DNA of 64,000 nucleotides. It comes from Scolanthus callimorphus. Taxonomy: Eukaryota; Cnidaria; Anthozoa; Actiniaria; Edwardsiidae. The stretch is from positions 25,069,387 through 25,133,386 of the forward strand of contig CM066918.1 of NCBI GenBank assembly GCA_033964015.1. The letters run 5' to 3'. Position numbers and translations under genes: made by a program. Within the stretch, counting starts at the first letter, position 1. Each line of letters begins with the position of its first letter. The notes beneath the pieces are model-generated. The model was not told the DNA's origin, made no database searches, and worked only from the letters and a program-made list of their open reading frames with translations. Positions 11,177 through 21,014 of the stretch are shown here, in pieces.

Positions 11177-11728
11177 TTTTTTTCCTTGTTTTATTTGAGA
11201 TTTCCTTGTTTTCTCGCTTTAGAAGTTTCATAAAGTCACGAAGGGCAGGGCCCTCACAAGTGCAAATGTCAAATCATATGAGGAGAAATCTTCACCGGTA
11301 CCTGTGCAACGAGTCCCGCACAAATACTGTGGCGTAGAGTTGTTCTGACATTCCATATTTTACTTTATTACAAGGCAAACGCCCTCCGACTCCGTCTTAT
11401 CTCCTTTCAGTTCCAGAACCATCCCGAAAAAACGAGCGAAATTCAACAGAGTAATTCTCTTCTCCATCTTTTACATCATCTTGTACAATGAGAACTAATA
11501 ACCTAAAGACTCGGTTACTACAAATCAAATATAACAAGTTTTCGGTTCAAAATAGCCTTTAAAATCCTCCCTTTCTTCACTTTCCAATATGGCGGCCGTT
11601 GGCGTTCTAGAATCATGTACTTGCGCATGCGCAGTATCCAATTTATTTTGATTGACAGTTTTTCAGCTCGGAGGTATCATCGTGACGGAAAAAGCGGCAA
11701 GATCAAAGGGAGCTGCGTACCCCCCCTG

Positions 11729-12317
11729 ATGAAGAGTTTAAGGAACAGTTGATTAGGGACGAGGAGGGCTGGTACGAGACCGTACTGCCTTGGCGAGCTG
11801 ACCACCCTCCCCTCCCTAACAACCGCGAAGGAAGCTTACGTAGGCTTAATTCATTGGAGCGGAAACTTGACAACAGCGGCATGAGGGACAAGTATGGCGA
11901 GGTGATTGCGGAACAGGAGGAATCGGGGATCGTGGAACGTGCGGAGTGTCCTAGCTCCGGGAGGGAATTTTACATCCCACATAAAATGGTGGTCAAATCC
12001 GAAGGCACGACGAAGCTACGAGTGGTCTACGACGGATCGGCGAGGGCTTACGAGCATGCGCCGTCGTTAAATGACTGTCTATACACCGGTCCTCCTCTTC
12101 AGAACAAGTTATGGGACGTCATGGCGCGTGGACGGTTTTACCCTGTCGCCATTACAGGTGACTTACAGAAAGCTTTTCTTCAAGTCCGGATTCGGGAAAC
12201 GGACAGAGACGCTCTCAGGTTTCACTGGAGACCCGAGAGAGACACGGAAGTTCAAACACTGAGATTTACAAGAGCATTATTTGGGCTTGTGTGTTCCCCT
12301 TTCTTGCTTGGGGAGTG
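11729..12317 (+). pseudogene. BEL reverse transcriptase, N-terminal half
   Basis: Homology resumes right after the transposon with EEGWYETVLPW and continues through RVVYDGSA and ITGDLQKAFLQV, the first catalytic-Asp block of RT. The frame ends in a stop at 12316-12318. In the next frame the homology continues without a gap, and the break falls at a G run (CTTGGGGAGTG), consistent with loss of one G. The nested transposon removed continuity with the upstream part. Confidence 0.9.
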
Positions 12318-13140
12318 ATCGACACGCACCTTAATAACTGGCAGGAGAAAGAGCCAGAACTTGTGGCGTCAGTGAAAAGGGAAATCTATGTCGATGACCT
12401 CATATCTGGAGGGTCTACGGTGGAACAAGCGCAAGTGGTAAAAGAGAAAACAACTCAAGTCTTCAAGGATGGAGGATTCACGCTTCACAAATGGCATTCA
12501 AACGTTGTGGAACTCGACTCAGTGGTCGGGGCAGTTGGAGAACAGACTTACGCAAAAGACCAGCTGGGTACCTCCCAAGACCACACCTGTTCATTACTAG
12601 GTCTCGGATGGGACACCCAGCGAGACACTTTGGCAGTGGCGATTCCTGGTAACCAGGGGGGAGTGACTAAGCGCAGCATTCTAGCGAAGTTGGCTAGGAT
12701 TTACGACCCCCTTGGAGTGCTTTCACCAACAACATTGTCTGGGAAGATAATTTACAGGCTTGTGTGCGACGAGAAGGTTGGATGGGATGTGCCCATCCCG
12801 GAACCCCTGGCGAAGATCTGGAGGAAATGGGAGACAGGCCTCCCACAAGAGATATCGTTTCCTCGCTCGCTGGTGGGATACCGGGAGAATATTGACAGTA
12901 TCGAACTTCACGCTTTCGGAGATGCGTGCGCGAATGGAGTGGCCGCGTGCGTATACACGGTAGTACGCCAGGCCAGTGGAACCACTCAGGGATTGATCGC
13001 CGCGAGAGCGCGTCTGGCAAAGAAAGGGCTAACCATACCGCGCCTCGAGCTGGTGGCGGGTCACATGGCAGTTAATCTCGCAACTAATGCAGAGTCGGCG
13101 CTGGAAGGACTGCCTGTAAGTAGCGTGACTTCTGGCTGGA
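12300..13140 (+). pseudogene. BEL RT C-terminal half (YVDD), Pao A17 and RNase H regions
   Basis: The frame contains EIYVDDLISGG, the RT catalytic YVDD box, then ARIYDPLGVLSPTTLSGK, the hallmark of the Pao-type A17 domain, then an RNase H-like stretch beginning ELHAFGDAC. The frame is lost near 13140, where a 4-bp deletion between short ACAG repeats would explain the shift. Confidence 0.9.
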
Positions 13141-14986
13141 CAGTGCCGTGGCACTTTACTGGATCAAAGGTAGCGGTGAGTTCAAGCAGTTTGTCGCGCA
13201 CCGGGTAGCTAAAATCAAAGCTAACTCGCATGTGTCTTGGCACCACGTCCCCTCGGAACAAAATCCAGCTGACCTCGCGAGCCGGGGGGGACACGTCAAC
13301 GGAGTGGAACTGTGGTGGAAGGGACCACCATGGATCGCCGAGGAGAGTGAATGGCCTGCGGATATTGTCCCCGAGCCGTCCCATGAAAGTAGCGCGGAGG
13401 CTAAGTTGGTGAAAGAAGTGCTTCGCGTTGCAGTGAGTGAGGAGAACAGCGAAGTCGACAACGTGCTCCACAGATTCTCTCTACAAAAGGCCACTCGAGT
13501 GGTAACATGGATGCGAAGGTTTATTCACAATGCTCGCCCTGCTCACCGGAAACAGCGGTTGTCAGGACCGCTTAGCACAGGCGAACTGAAACGTCAAACA
13601 GAATTCTGGGTCAAGCAAGCACAGTTGAGCTGCGACATCTCTGACGACAAGATCGCGCTGAATCTGCAACCCAACTCCGAGGGCATATTGGAATGCCGAG
13701 GCAGATTGCAAGGCGAGTATCCGGTGTACTTACCTGATAACCATCTCTTCACGCAGCGACTGGTGGAGGACGCGCACCTGCGCACACTGCATGGAGGGGT
13801 GGGGCTGACAATGGCGAAGGTCCGCAACAAATACTGGATACCACGCCTTAGGCGCTTGGTGAGGAAAGTTCGCAAACGCTGTCACGGGTGCAAGCGTCAC
13901 CAAGCGATCGGATATGCTGCACCACCAGCTGGAAATCTACCTGTGAGCCGCACCCAAGGGATCAACCCGTACCAAGTGATTGGCCTCGATTTCGCGGGTC
14001 CTATCAAGTACAAGGTAAACGCGAAGCAGGAGGGCAAAGCATATGTCCTCTTGTATACCTGTAGTTTGACAAGAGGCATATACTTAGACCTCCTGCCTTC
14101 TCTAGAGACAGCGGACTTCTTGATGAGCTTCAAGGAGTTCGTAGCGCGAAGGGGAAGACCTGACAAGGTCTATTCCGACAACGGCCGCACATTCGTAGGT
14201 GCAGAGAGGTGGCTGAGAAAAGTCGCCAAAGACGAGAGTGTACAGAACTATCTGGCGGTCAATTCCATTACCTGGCAGTTTAACCTAAGCCGGGCACCCT
14301 GGTGGGGTGGACAATTTGAAAGGTTAGTGGGGATGGTTAAGTCATGCTTGGACAAGACTATCGGGAATGGGACGCTTAAGTGGGGGGAGCTGCGAGAGCT
14401 ACTACTGGATGTGGAGGTGTGTTTGAATAATCGCCCTCTAAGCTACGCTGAGGATGACGACGTACAGCTCCCTCTCTTGACACCCAACTCGTTGCTGTTT
14501 GCTAACAGTAACGTGTTACCCGAGCTCGAGCCTCATCACATCACTGATTTTGACCTGCGCAAGCGCGCAAAGCACCTGCTCAAATGTAAGCAAGCTGTAT
14601 GGAACAGGTGGACTCGCGAGTACCTAAGGGGTCTGCGCGAGCGACATCGCACCCTGAACAAGCCCGACGGGGGAGACGCACCGAAAGTGGGGGACGTCGT
14701 GATCATCAGAGTCGAGGACAAGAGCAGAGGAAAGTGGCCGCTAGGGATTGTGGACCGCCTCATTGTCGGACGCGATGGTGTGACGCGAGGAGTGGTCCTG
14801 CGCTCAGGGAGGTCATTCATCGAGCGTCCCGTACAGCACCTGTACCCCCTGGAACTCGCCTGCGATCGGAGACGCCCAGTGCCAGCTCCTATGAATCCTG
14901 ATGCGGGGGTGTTCAGACCACAGAGAGATGCTGCGGCTGCTGCACGCGTACGGGTGCAGCAACTCGCTGAGACAGAGGATGCTTAA
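13139..14986 (+). pseudogene. BEL RNase H end and integrase
   Basis: The open frame has no ATG in homologous position, because it is the continuation of the polyprotein. It covers the end of RNase H (HVPSEQNPADLASRGG), an H2C2 zinc-binding motif (HLRTLHGG ... CHGCKRH) and the DDE integrase core (GLDFAGPIKY, YSDNGRTF, RAPWWGGQFERL). The C-terminal domain found in BEL integrases follows (GDVVIIRVEDKSRGKWPLG). It ends with a stop at 14984-14986. Role in an intact element: insertion of cDNA into chromosomal DNA. Confidence 0.92.
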
Positions 14987-15191
14987 ACATTGTGAACTAC
15001 CAGAAGTGATTCTCGAGAACTGTACATAGTCAGACTTTGCTTTTATATCGAACTCTGTGACAGAGATATTTTCATACTCATTTATATTGTTTGTTCGAGG
15101 CCTTGATTTATTGTATGATTTAGCTGATTGCGAAAAGTGTTTAATCTCTTAACTAGACATACACGTCCTCCGGAGCTGTATGGGGGGAGAG

Positions 15192-15383
15192 TGTCGGAGA
15201 TATTGCGTGACGATATAGCGTGTGTGACAGTGACGTCATAGATATTAGGTTTTATACTATAAGTTAGTCGAGTATCGAGAGTAGAGAGCTTGAGAAAATT
15301 TGTATACAGTGTGTGAACGAATATAGTGCCAATTTGAGAATAAACGAGAATCGTGAACAAGTGCTATCTTTACATTTACGACA
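15192..15383 (+). repeat. 3' LTR of the BEL/Pao element
   Basis: 192 bp, apparently identical to the 5' LTR, preceded by a purine run. The right flank (GAGAAAAAAA ... AACAGCGACGTC) matches an uninterrupted relative at 40786-40855. Confidence 0.93.
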
Positions 15384-15545
15384 GAGAAAAAAAAAACAAA
15401 ACAGCGACGTCCCCGGATCCTTAAGGATGCTGGTCTCTCCGAAGATAAGTGCCAACGTTTCGGACTCTTTACTCAGTCCTTTTTCAACCGCCTTGAAGAA
15501 GGACTGATAATAAAGAGTCCGAAACGTTGGCACTTTTAACTCCGT
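15384..15545. repeat. Host repeat into which BEL inserted, with imperfect palindrome
   Basis: Bases 15391-15448 match 40791-40850 (AACAGCGACGTC..GGATCC..GATGCTGGTCTCTCCGAAG). The inverted pair GTGCCAACGTTTCGGACTCT (15450-15469) and its complement near 15514-15533 enclose AGTCCTTTTTCAACCGCCTT. The same palindrome type, nearly perfect, is at 40869-40962. Confidence 0.7.
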
Positions 15546-15952
15546 TAGTATCTCTTGGAGATCCTGGATCTGCCCCGCCCCTGCTTCCCCTGCTCTTTCT
15601 TTTTACTATCAATAAAATGTAACCTATCAGGTCAACATCATGGTCTATGAATAATGTGTACTCCCATATCATGTTCTAGGGGGGTCTCCCAAGTGATAGA
15701 GGGGTGTCGGGACACCGGCCGAAAAAAAATCCACCCCCTAAAAATACCTTGTAAAACAAAATGACCCCTAAAAAATACCAACAATAAACCTTTTTTGTTC
15801 TTGGTTTTAGAGCTATAAATTAAATAAAGATAGCCAGAAAACGTTTTGCTTGGTTTGTGACCCTTCACAGGAATGGTTTCCAATGCAGTAAGTACAATAC
15901 TTGTATTAAACCCTGGCAGTATATAAAGACACGTCTCCCCTGGCAGTATATA

Positions 15953-16181
15953 GAGCGGATTTCACATGACTGTCGTGAAAGCAATTGCAATTGAGCAATC
16001 ACTAGCCAATCAGAAACAAGAGTAATTACAACTTACTGCTGAATGGTTTCCAGCCCAGCCAATCAGGAGCCGAACCAATTCCTTGCTTGTAATTAGTTCG
16101 CAATTTGATTGGTTGATAGAAATAAGCAGCCAATGAGAAAGCAAACTAATTGCAAACACGACGGTCATGTGAAATCCGCTC
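15953..16181. mobile_element. MITE, GAGCGGATTTCACATGAC ends, copy 1
   Basis: Inverted ends GAGCGGATTTCACATGAC / GTCATGTGAAATCCGCTC, with TA at 15951-15952 and 16182-16183. Internal CAATTGAGCAATCACTAGCC is shared with the copy at 40422-40716. Non-coding. Confidence 0.8.
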
Positions 16182-16202
16182 TATAGACACGTCTCATCTC
16201 CT

Positions 16203-16300
16203 GTAGACTGCTTGCAGTCCCTTCTTTGGCAAACGTCCGTAAATCGAGAGACCTAATTCACGAGAGAAACAGCGCGCGCCACAGGGGAGTCTCACAAACC
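16203..16300. repeat. Partial copy of the TAGACTGCTTGCAGTC element
   Basis: The end TAGACTGCTTGCAGTCCC followed by GCAAACGTCCGTAAATCGAG matches the left ends at 16623 and 62385. No matching right end is present nearby. Confidence 0.5.
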
Positions 16301-16622
16301 CTTAAAAAAACATTTATTAGTGAAGGCCACATATGTTTCTCCCATACCCCTTAAAAAATACCCGGGAGTTGATTTTGACCCCTAAAAAATACGGCGAGCA
16401 CCGGCCCCCCTATCAGGTCGACATGTGATCAAGACCCCCCCCCCCCTCCGGGGCTACGCCCCTGTATACAAACCACAAGAAAGGCGAAAGTGATTACATT
16501 TTTAAAAGCAAAAACAGAAAATCCAAGGGCCCAATGTTGGTCCCCTCATGGGGCAATCTATTCAGGAGGCTCAAGGCTATGATCCTTATGAAGAAAAGCA
16601 TTTTCCTCTTTCCCCTCGGGGA

Positions 16623-17152
16623 TAGACTGTTGTTGCAGCCCCCTCATCGGCGAGCGTCCATAAACCGAGGGAAATGTTTTTTTTTTTTGCGCCGCTTGTT
16701 TACGGTGTCGAGTCACTCAGGAGAGGGAGACGCGCCACGGCGGAAAACGCCGAAATACCGTCGGTTGCATCTACCCGTCTACACGCTCGACAAAAACATG
16801 TTCTGTCGGCACGTGAAACTTCGAAGTTTTAACAGTTGAACTTCAAAGTTTGCCCGCCCAAGCGTGAAGCTTTGGTGAAGCTCGTGAGTGGAAAAAGTAA
16901 AAAGTTCAGTTGATTTATTTTTCTTTTTGACCAGAAAAACTGTGAAGTTACCAGAATATTAGCTTTTTGCTATGTTTGTTATTGAAACGAAAGTGCGGAC
17001 TTGAATATTGTGACAAAACGTTCAAGTTTGGCCGTCAAAACATCCAAGTTTCACTGTTAAAACTTTGAAGTTTCGCGTGCCGACAGAACATGTTTTTGAC
17101 GTGTGTGTAGACGGGTAGCTGCAACCGACGGTAAGGGACTGCAAGCAGTGTA
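16623..17152. mobile_element. TAGACTG-type MITE with 9-bp target duplication, carrying a nested MITE
   Basis: The left end TAGACTGTTGTTGCAGCCCC and right end AAGGGACTGCAAGCAGTGTA are inverted. The flanks are a perfect 9-bp direct repeat, CCTCGGGGA, at 16614-16622 and 17153-17161. A 9-bp duplication suggests a Mutator-like parent. The middle is interrupted by another MITE at 16758-17131. Confidence 0.8.
16758..17131. mobile_element. Fold-back MITE, CCGTCGGTTGCA ends, copy 1
   Basis: The long inverted arms include CCGTCGGTTGCATCTACCCG, AAAAACATGTTCTGTCGGCA and their complements, over about 110 bp each side. TA lies at 16756-16757 and 17132-17133. A degraded relative is at 28378-28939. Non-coding. 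Confidence 0.8.
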
Positions 17153-17204
17153 CCTCGGGGATGGTGCTACCCGTGGACAAACTGTTTGTTTTTATAATAT
17201 AGCT

Positions 17205-17470
17205 ACGATATAACGCGCGCTCTGATTGGTCCAGATCTATGCTCCATTATACACCGATAAAGTAATGGTTTTCCCCCGCTATATCATAAAAGCATTAGAG
17301 CACTTTCTATGACTTTATCGGCAAATAGAGCACGCGTGATGTTGGGAGAGACACTTGAAACGTTTTAAAATGGCTCGTGATTTTACAACGTTCTCGTGTC
17401 TCTCCCAACATCACGCGTGCTCTTGCCGATAAAGTCATAGAAAGTTATGCTCTAACGCTTAAATAAAGGG
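17205..17470. mobile_element. Fold-back element with about 63-bp arms
   Basis: Bases 17292-17354 and 17395-17458 are near-perfect inverted copies (GCATTAGAGCACTTTCTATG ... and CTCTCCCAACATCACGCGTG ...). The preamble CTCTGATTGGTCCAGATCTA matches a second family member at about 57210-57350. Confidence 0.75.
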
Positions 17471-17479
17471 TGCTTTTTC

Positions 17480-18130
17480 AAATATAGCGCGTAACAAAGG
17501 ACTTTTGTTTCAGTGACCACGAAACAAAGGCGTTCATTGACGAAAGACCAATGACCAAAGCAACTTTTTCTGTTCCTTTTCTGAATTAGGTGTACATGTA
17601 TTTAGGGTGTTGGTTGCAATTCGTGAAGTCTTATTCACCGGGAATTTCTGCAGATACCCATTCCTGGAAAAGGCTGAATTTCCCATGACACAAGAATGGT
17701 AAGTGTTCGAAATTCACATAATTTTCCATGCCGAACACTTCCCATACTTGTTTTATGGGGTATTCAAAAGGGTAACGCTAAATATACCCCATGACACAAG
17801 TGGGGTAGTGGGAGGCTCCCATCCATTCCCCCCACCCAATAATTTTTCGTAAACGCACAATTACATGGATTTGTTTATTCATCATCGATTTATTTGTAGG
17901 GATAATGCATTAAATTTACAATATTGTTGGGACTTCTAGTATAAATGCATAATGTACACTATTTACACCTCATGCAGTCGAGAAAATTTCCTAACCCCTC
18001 CCCTATGTTTATACGTGTAATATAAAAATAACAAATATCTAATGACATTAATAATTGATATACATATATCCCTATATGGGAACACTGTGCCATTTCAAAA
18101 AAAAGGAAAGAAAAAGAAGCAAAGGTATTC
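17480..18130. other. Intergenic, no gene seen
   Basis: AT-rich sequence with a repeated block ATGACACAAGNNTGG-like at 17684 and 17790. I see no coding evidence on either strand. Confidence 0.5.
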
Positions 18131-18187
18131 CACGCTGTCGTCATGCTCGAGAGTCACCCCCAAAGGAGCCGCTTTGCCGCCATTCTC

Positions 18188-18240
18188 GTAGCCAGAGCTC
18201 CCCGGCTCGGGGAGCTCTGGGTACGAGAATGCTTTGCCGC
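18188..18240. repeat. Palindrome CTCGTAGCCAGAGCTCCCC / GGGGAGCTCTGGGTACGAG
   Basis: Two 19-bp near-complementary arms with a 5-bp loop (GGCTC). It could be the tip of a small MITE or an RNA hairpin; the surrounding CTCGAGCATGC is also inverted (TGCTCGAG near 18144). Confidence 0.6.
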
Positions 18241-18379
18241 GCGAACTTTCGCGGTTCCTCGAGCATGCACAGGAAAACCATTTTGTCGTCAGTTAGCCTT
18301 ACTCTCCGAGGATTCATTCCAGTCGCGGAAAACAATGTTATCCCCGTCGAAAACAATTTTAAACCTGGAGCCGTTCCAG

Positions 18380-18619
18380 TTACTTCGCAAAACTTTCAGT
18401 TGAAAAGAAAAATTCTGTGCATCTTAACGTTTTCAAATGGAAGGCTATTCCGTTAAAAAGTCTGTCAGTAGTCCTTCTTTGGGAGGATAGAGAACTCTCT
18501 AAGATGTCGTAAACTGTCCCTTTAGGATAAGAAGTATTATTGAATCTGCCACTCGCGATACAGACAACTACCGCATATAAGAACAAATGGATTAAGAACA
18601 TCAGGCTGAAATTTGTCAT
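18380..18619 (-). CDS. Possible small secreted-protein ORF (79 codons)
   Basis: The ATG-initiated frame opens with a hydrophobic stretch like a signal peptide (LMFLIHLFLYAVVVCIASG), then a hydrophilic region with an N-glycosylation site (NNTS). It could be a first exon or a short secreted peptide. I recognise no family and see no clean splice donor. Chance frame remains possible. Confidence 0.25.
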   Translation of the reverse strand: MTNFSLMFLIHLFLYAVVVCIASGRFNNTSYPKGTVYDILESSLSSQRRTTDRLFNGIAFHLKTLRCTEFFFSTESFAK

Positions 18620-19120
18620 TTAGATACTTCTTTTATAAATGGAAGTTCTATTTAGGAGGAGCCTGAAATGAGCTGTTCTTATATTATGCGGATGTTTAGT
18701 GCGGCGCGCTTATAGACTTTACTACCAAACAGAACTGTCCAAGCGCTTTTCATTAATCTATGAAACAAAGGGTTATAGCCAAGAAAACAAAACAAAAGAA
18801 TTTGAGTATAAGAAAATAATAATATGTAATAACGCTAAAGCGTATACAAGGATTGGTGAAAACCGCTCCACTGTAGCAGTCTTATTTCAAAATGGCACAC
18901 TGAAAACTAATAATAACGGTAACATCGTCAACTATAAACGTATTCTTTACATGTATTTGACACTAATATACAACTCAATATTAGGTCATTGTTTAACATG
19001 TCAAAATTTTCAACTTTTCATATTTGCTTATTTCTAAAAAAAAAATGGAAAAAAGTCTAAATACTATTTTCCAGTTCTCTCGTTATTAAAGAACACACAA
19101 TACGTCAACAAACATTGGGA
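18620..19120. other. Intergenic, no gene seen
   Basis: The 112-codon plus-strand frame at 18699-19037 has low-complexity AT-driven composition and no domain; treated as non-coding. Confidence 0.5.
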
Positions 19121-19888
19121 CAATTTTTGATATCATTTTAGAACCCCTCGATCGAGTTCTAACATTGTTTAGCTAGGCCGCGGGACTAGATCAAACCTAA
19201 CGAAACAAAAACATAATGCCAATTCAGTGGCGGATTCAGAAATTTGGGAATGGAGAGAAGGGAGGGATACACGGCGACGCTAGTTTCCCTTTCGTAAACC
19301 ATCGTTGCCTTTTAGAACGGTCGTTGCCATTTCTTTGAACGGTCGTTGCCATTTCTTTGAACGGTCGTTGCCATTTCAGAAAGGTCGTTGCCATTTCTCA
19401 TCCCTTGGGATAATTAGTAATTATCATTCATATAGCTTCGTTCTATGGATGCTAATGAAAGATAGTACAAATCCAATTAAAAAGCACCTCCAACCCAGCG
19501 AATTCACTCGTAGCACACTGGTTAGGGTTTGGGTTAGTAATCGGTTTACCGGTTAGGGTTCTAAACAGGGTGGAATTGATATACGAATTTACCTTTACTG
19601 AGACAACGAAACTAAACGTGTAAATTTTGTGCCGTCCAAAAGGCAACGATGGTTTACGAAAGGGAAAATTGCCACGGCGACCGAAGGACAAAAGAAAAAG
19701 CTAACATCTGAAATGCTCACACATTTCCTATAAATTTACTTTTGGAAGGGGGAGCACCGGCCCCCCTGGCCCCTCCCTTAGATCCGCCGGTGCAATTTTT
19801 TATGTCACTTCAGAACCCCTCGATCAATTTAGAGTTCTAAAATGGCTTAGCTTGGGCCCGGGACTCGATCAAACCTAACGAAAAAAAC
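19121..19888. repeat. Composite repeat: direct ends, inverted shoulders, tandem core
   Basis: Direct copies at 19121-19208 and 19793-19888 share AGAACCCCTCGATC and GATCAAACCTAACGAAA. Inside, ACCATCGTTGCCTTTT (19300-19316) is inverted at about 19640-19656. A four-unit tandem of a 22-bp unit (GAACGGTCGTTGCCATTT...) runs from 19315 to 19398. The origin is unknown. Confidence 0.65.
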
Positions 19889-20499
19889 TATTCAGTATCC
19901 AGGTTAGTGGCGTTGCTAGTGAATTTCGATGAAATGTTCAAAACATGTACATGAAAAAACAATTTTAGGGTCTTCCGATGACCATTTCTGTCCAAAACTG
20001 TTTTTTTTTAATGAGCTGCTGTGGCACGACCCCACTACTTGTACTTGAGAAATTCTTATTGATCTTGGTGATTATATGGAAATATTTCCAGAAAAATTAG
20101 ACCGCAGATTTTTCAATACCCACTCGATTTAAACCACTTGACTACCGAGTTTTCTTCGTTTAAACTACGAAGAGATGATAACACAACCTTAGCAGAAAAA
20201 TACGTTGATCGGAACGAGATCTAAATGCTTGCTACCAAAGGCTCATATTAGACGGAAGGGATAAAGATAAGAAACCTAAGATTCATTGTTTTCCATTTCC
20301 TTTCCAGGAGGTGATCGTTATAACCCACTCCCCCCTGAAATTTCCGTAAGCCGTTGACAAGAGGCCTTGCCTTGATGATTCCAGCTATAATGAATGCGCA
20401 CGCCGCACCGATAGTTGTGTTAAATGTCACGAACCATGTGCCTTGTATGCGCACGTTGCATCCATGGTAGCTGTGTTACATTTCAAAGGTATTTCTAAA

Positions 20500-20795
20500 G
20501 GCCCGTTTACACTTGTAATTTTTGTCGCGCGAGTCGCGGCGATTTTTCTCGCACGTACGCGTATAACTCAAAATCACTAATGTAAAGTAAGTGCAACTCG
20601 CCGCGACCGACCGCAATTTTTGTCGTGTGTTGTCGCGGAGATTTCAAACATGTCCGAAACTCTTTGCAACTTGATGCGATTTGAAGCACAGAAATCGCAC
20701 CGGATTTGCATCTAGTTTATACTAGAGAGTTGAATTGCAACTCAAGCAAGAAAAATCGCCGCGACAAATGCAACAAAAAGTGCAAACCGGCATTA
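20500..20795. mobile_element. MITE with GGCCCGTTTACACTT ends
   Basis: The left end GCCCGTTTACACTT matches the right end AAGTGCAAACCGGC in inverse. The inside is rich in GTCGCGGCGATTTTT and its complement. Non-coding. Confidence 0.6.
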
Positions 20796-21014
20796 AAGAA
20801 AAGAGTGCGCGCACGCTTATAGCTAGAATCATCCATTGAAATGCCCTAAACATGACCTCTACTCATATGCAAATAGCTATTTCACTCACGTTACCGATAG
20901 CTACATCAGCCACATTACCGATGGCTAACCCTTACACTGCTGAAACTGGGGAGGCTATCGCCCAGTCTCTAAACACCCGTCTCTCGGCACCCCCTCCTAT
21001 CAACATGGTCATCA

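Larger units (their letters stand above)
7213..11728. mobile_element. Nested DNA transposon (hAT- or P-like), 4.5 kb, non-autonomous as seen
   Basis: The ends are perfect 17-bp inverted repeats (CAGGGGGGGTACGCAGC), continuing as imperfect similarity for over 100 bp through CGAGCTG, CTGTCAAT and AATATGGCGGCCG. An 8-bp target duplication, ATGAAGAG, flanks it at 7205-7212 and 11729-11736. An 8-bp duplication with CAG ends is typical of hAT and P superfamilies; I cannot choose. No intact transposase is visible, only short open remnants. It splits the BEL reverse transcriptase region. Confidence 0.9.
5021..15383 (+). mobile_element. BEL/Pao LTR retrotransposon, inactive, with nested DNA transposon
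   Basis: The element has two 192-bp LTRs bracketing gag-like, protease, reverse transcriptase, Pao-type A17/RNase H and integrase segments in BEL/Pao order. The body is 5.85 kb without the nested transposon at 7213-11728. Reading frames break near 6930-6945, near 12300-12310 and near 13135-13145, so this copy cannot make a full polyprotein. The bases after the 5' LTR (TGGCGACCACACCAGGAC, about 5217-5234) are the candidate primer-binding site, and the purine run GGGGGGAGAG before the 3' LTR is the candidate polypurine tract. The flanks share only GAG, shorter than the usual BEL duplication. Confidence 0.95.
15665..16430. repeat. TTTTAGGGGT-family repeat split by a MITE
   Basis: Blocks such as CCCCTAAAAAATACC and TACGGCGAGCACCGGCCC lie at both sides (15675-15780 and 16310-16410) of the MITE at 15953-16181. 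They match the family noted at 51548-51993. No gene. Confidence 0.45.

Noticed and set aside
13156..13494. Minus-strand ORFs inside the BEL body
   Set aside because: Antisense shadows of the integrase/RNase H frame.
18699..19037. 112-codon plus-strand ORF
   Set aside because: AT-driven low-complexity translation, no ATG-context or domain support.
19525..19562. Telomere-like GGTTAGGGTT motifs
   Set aside because: Only two or three imperfect units; too few for an interstitial telomere tract.
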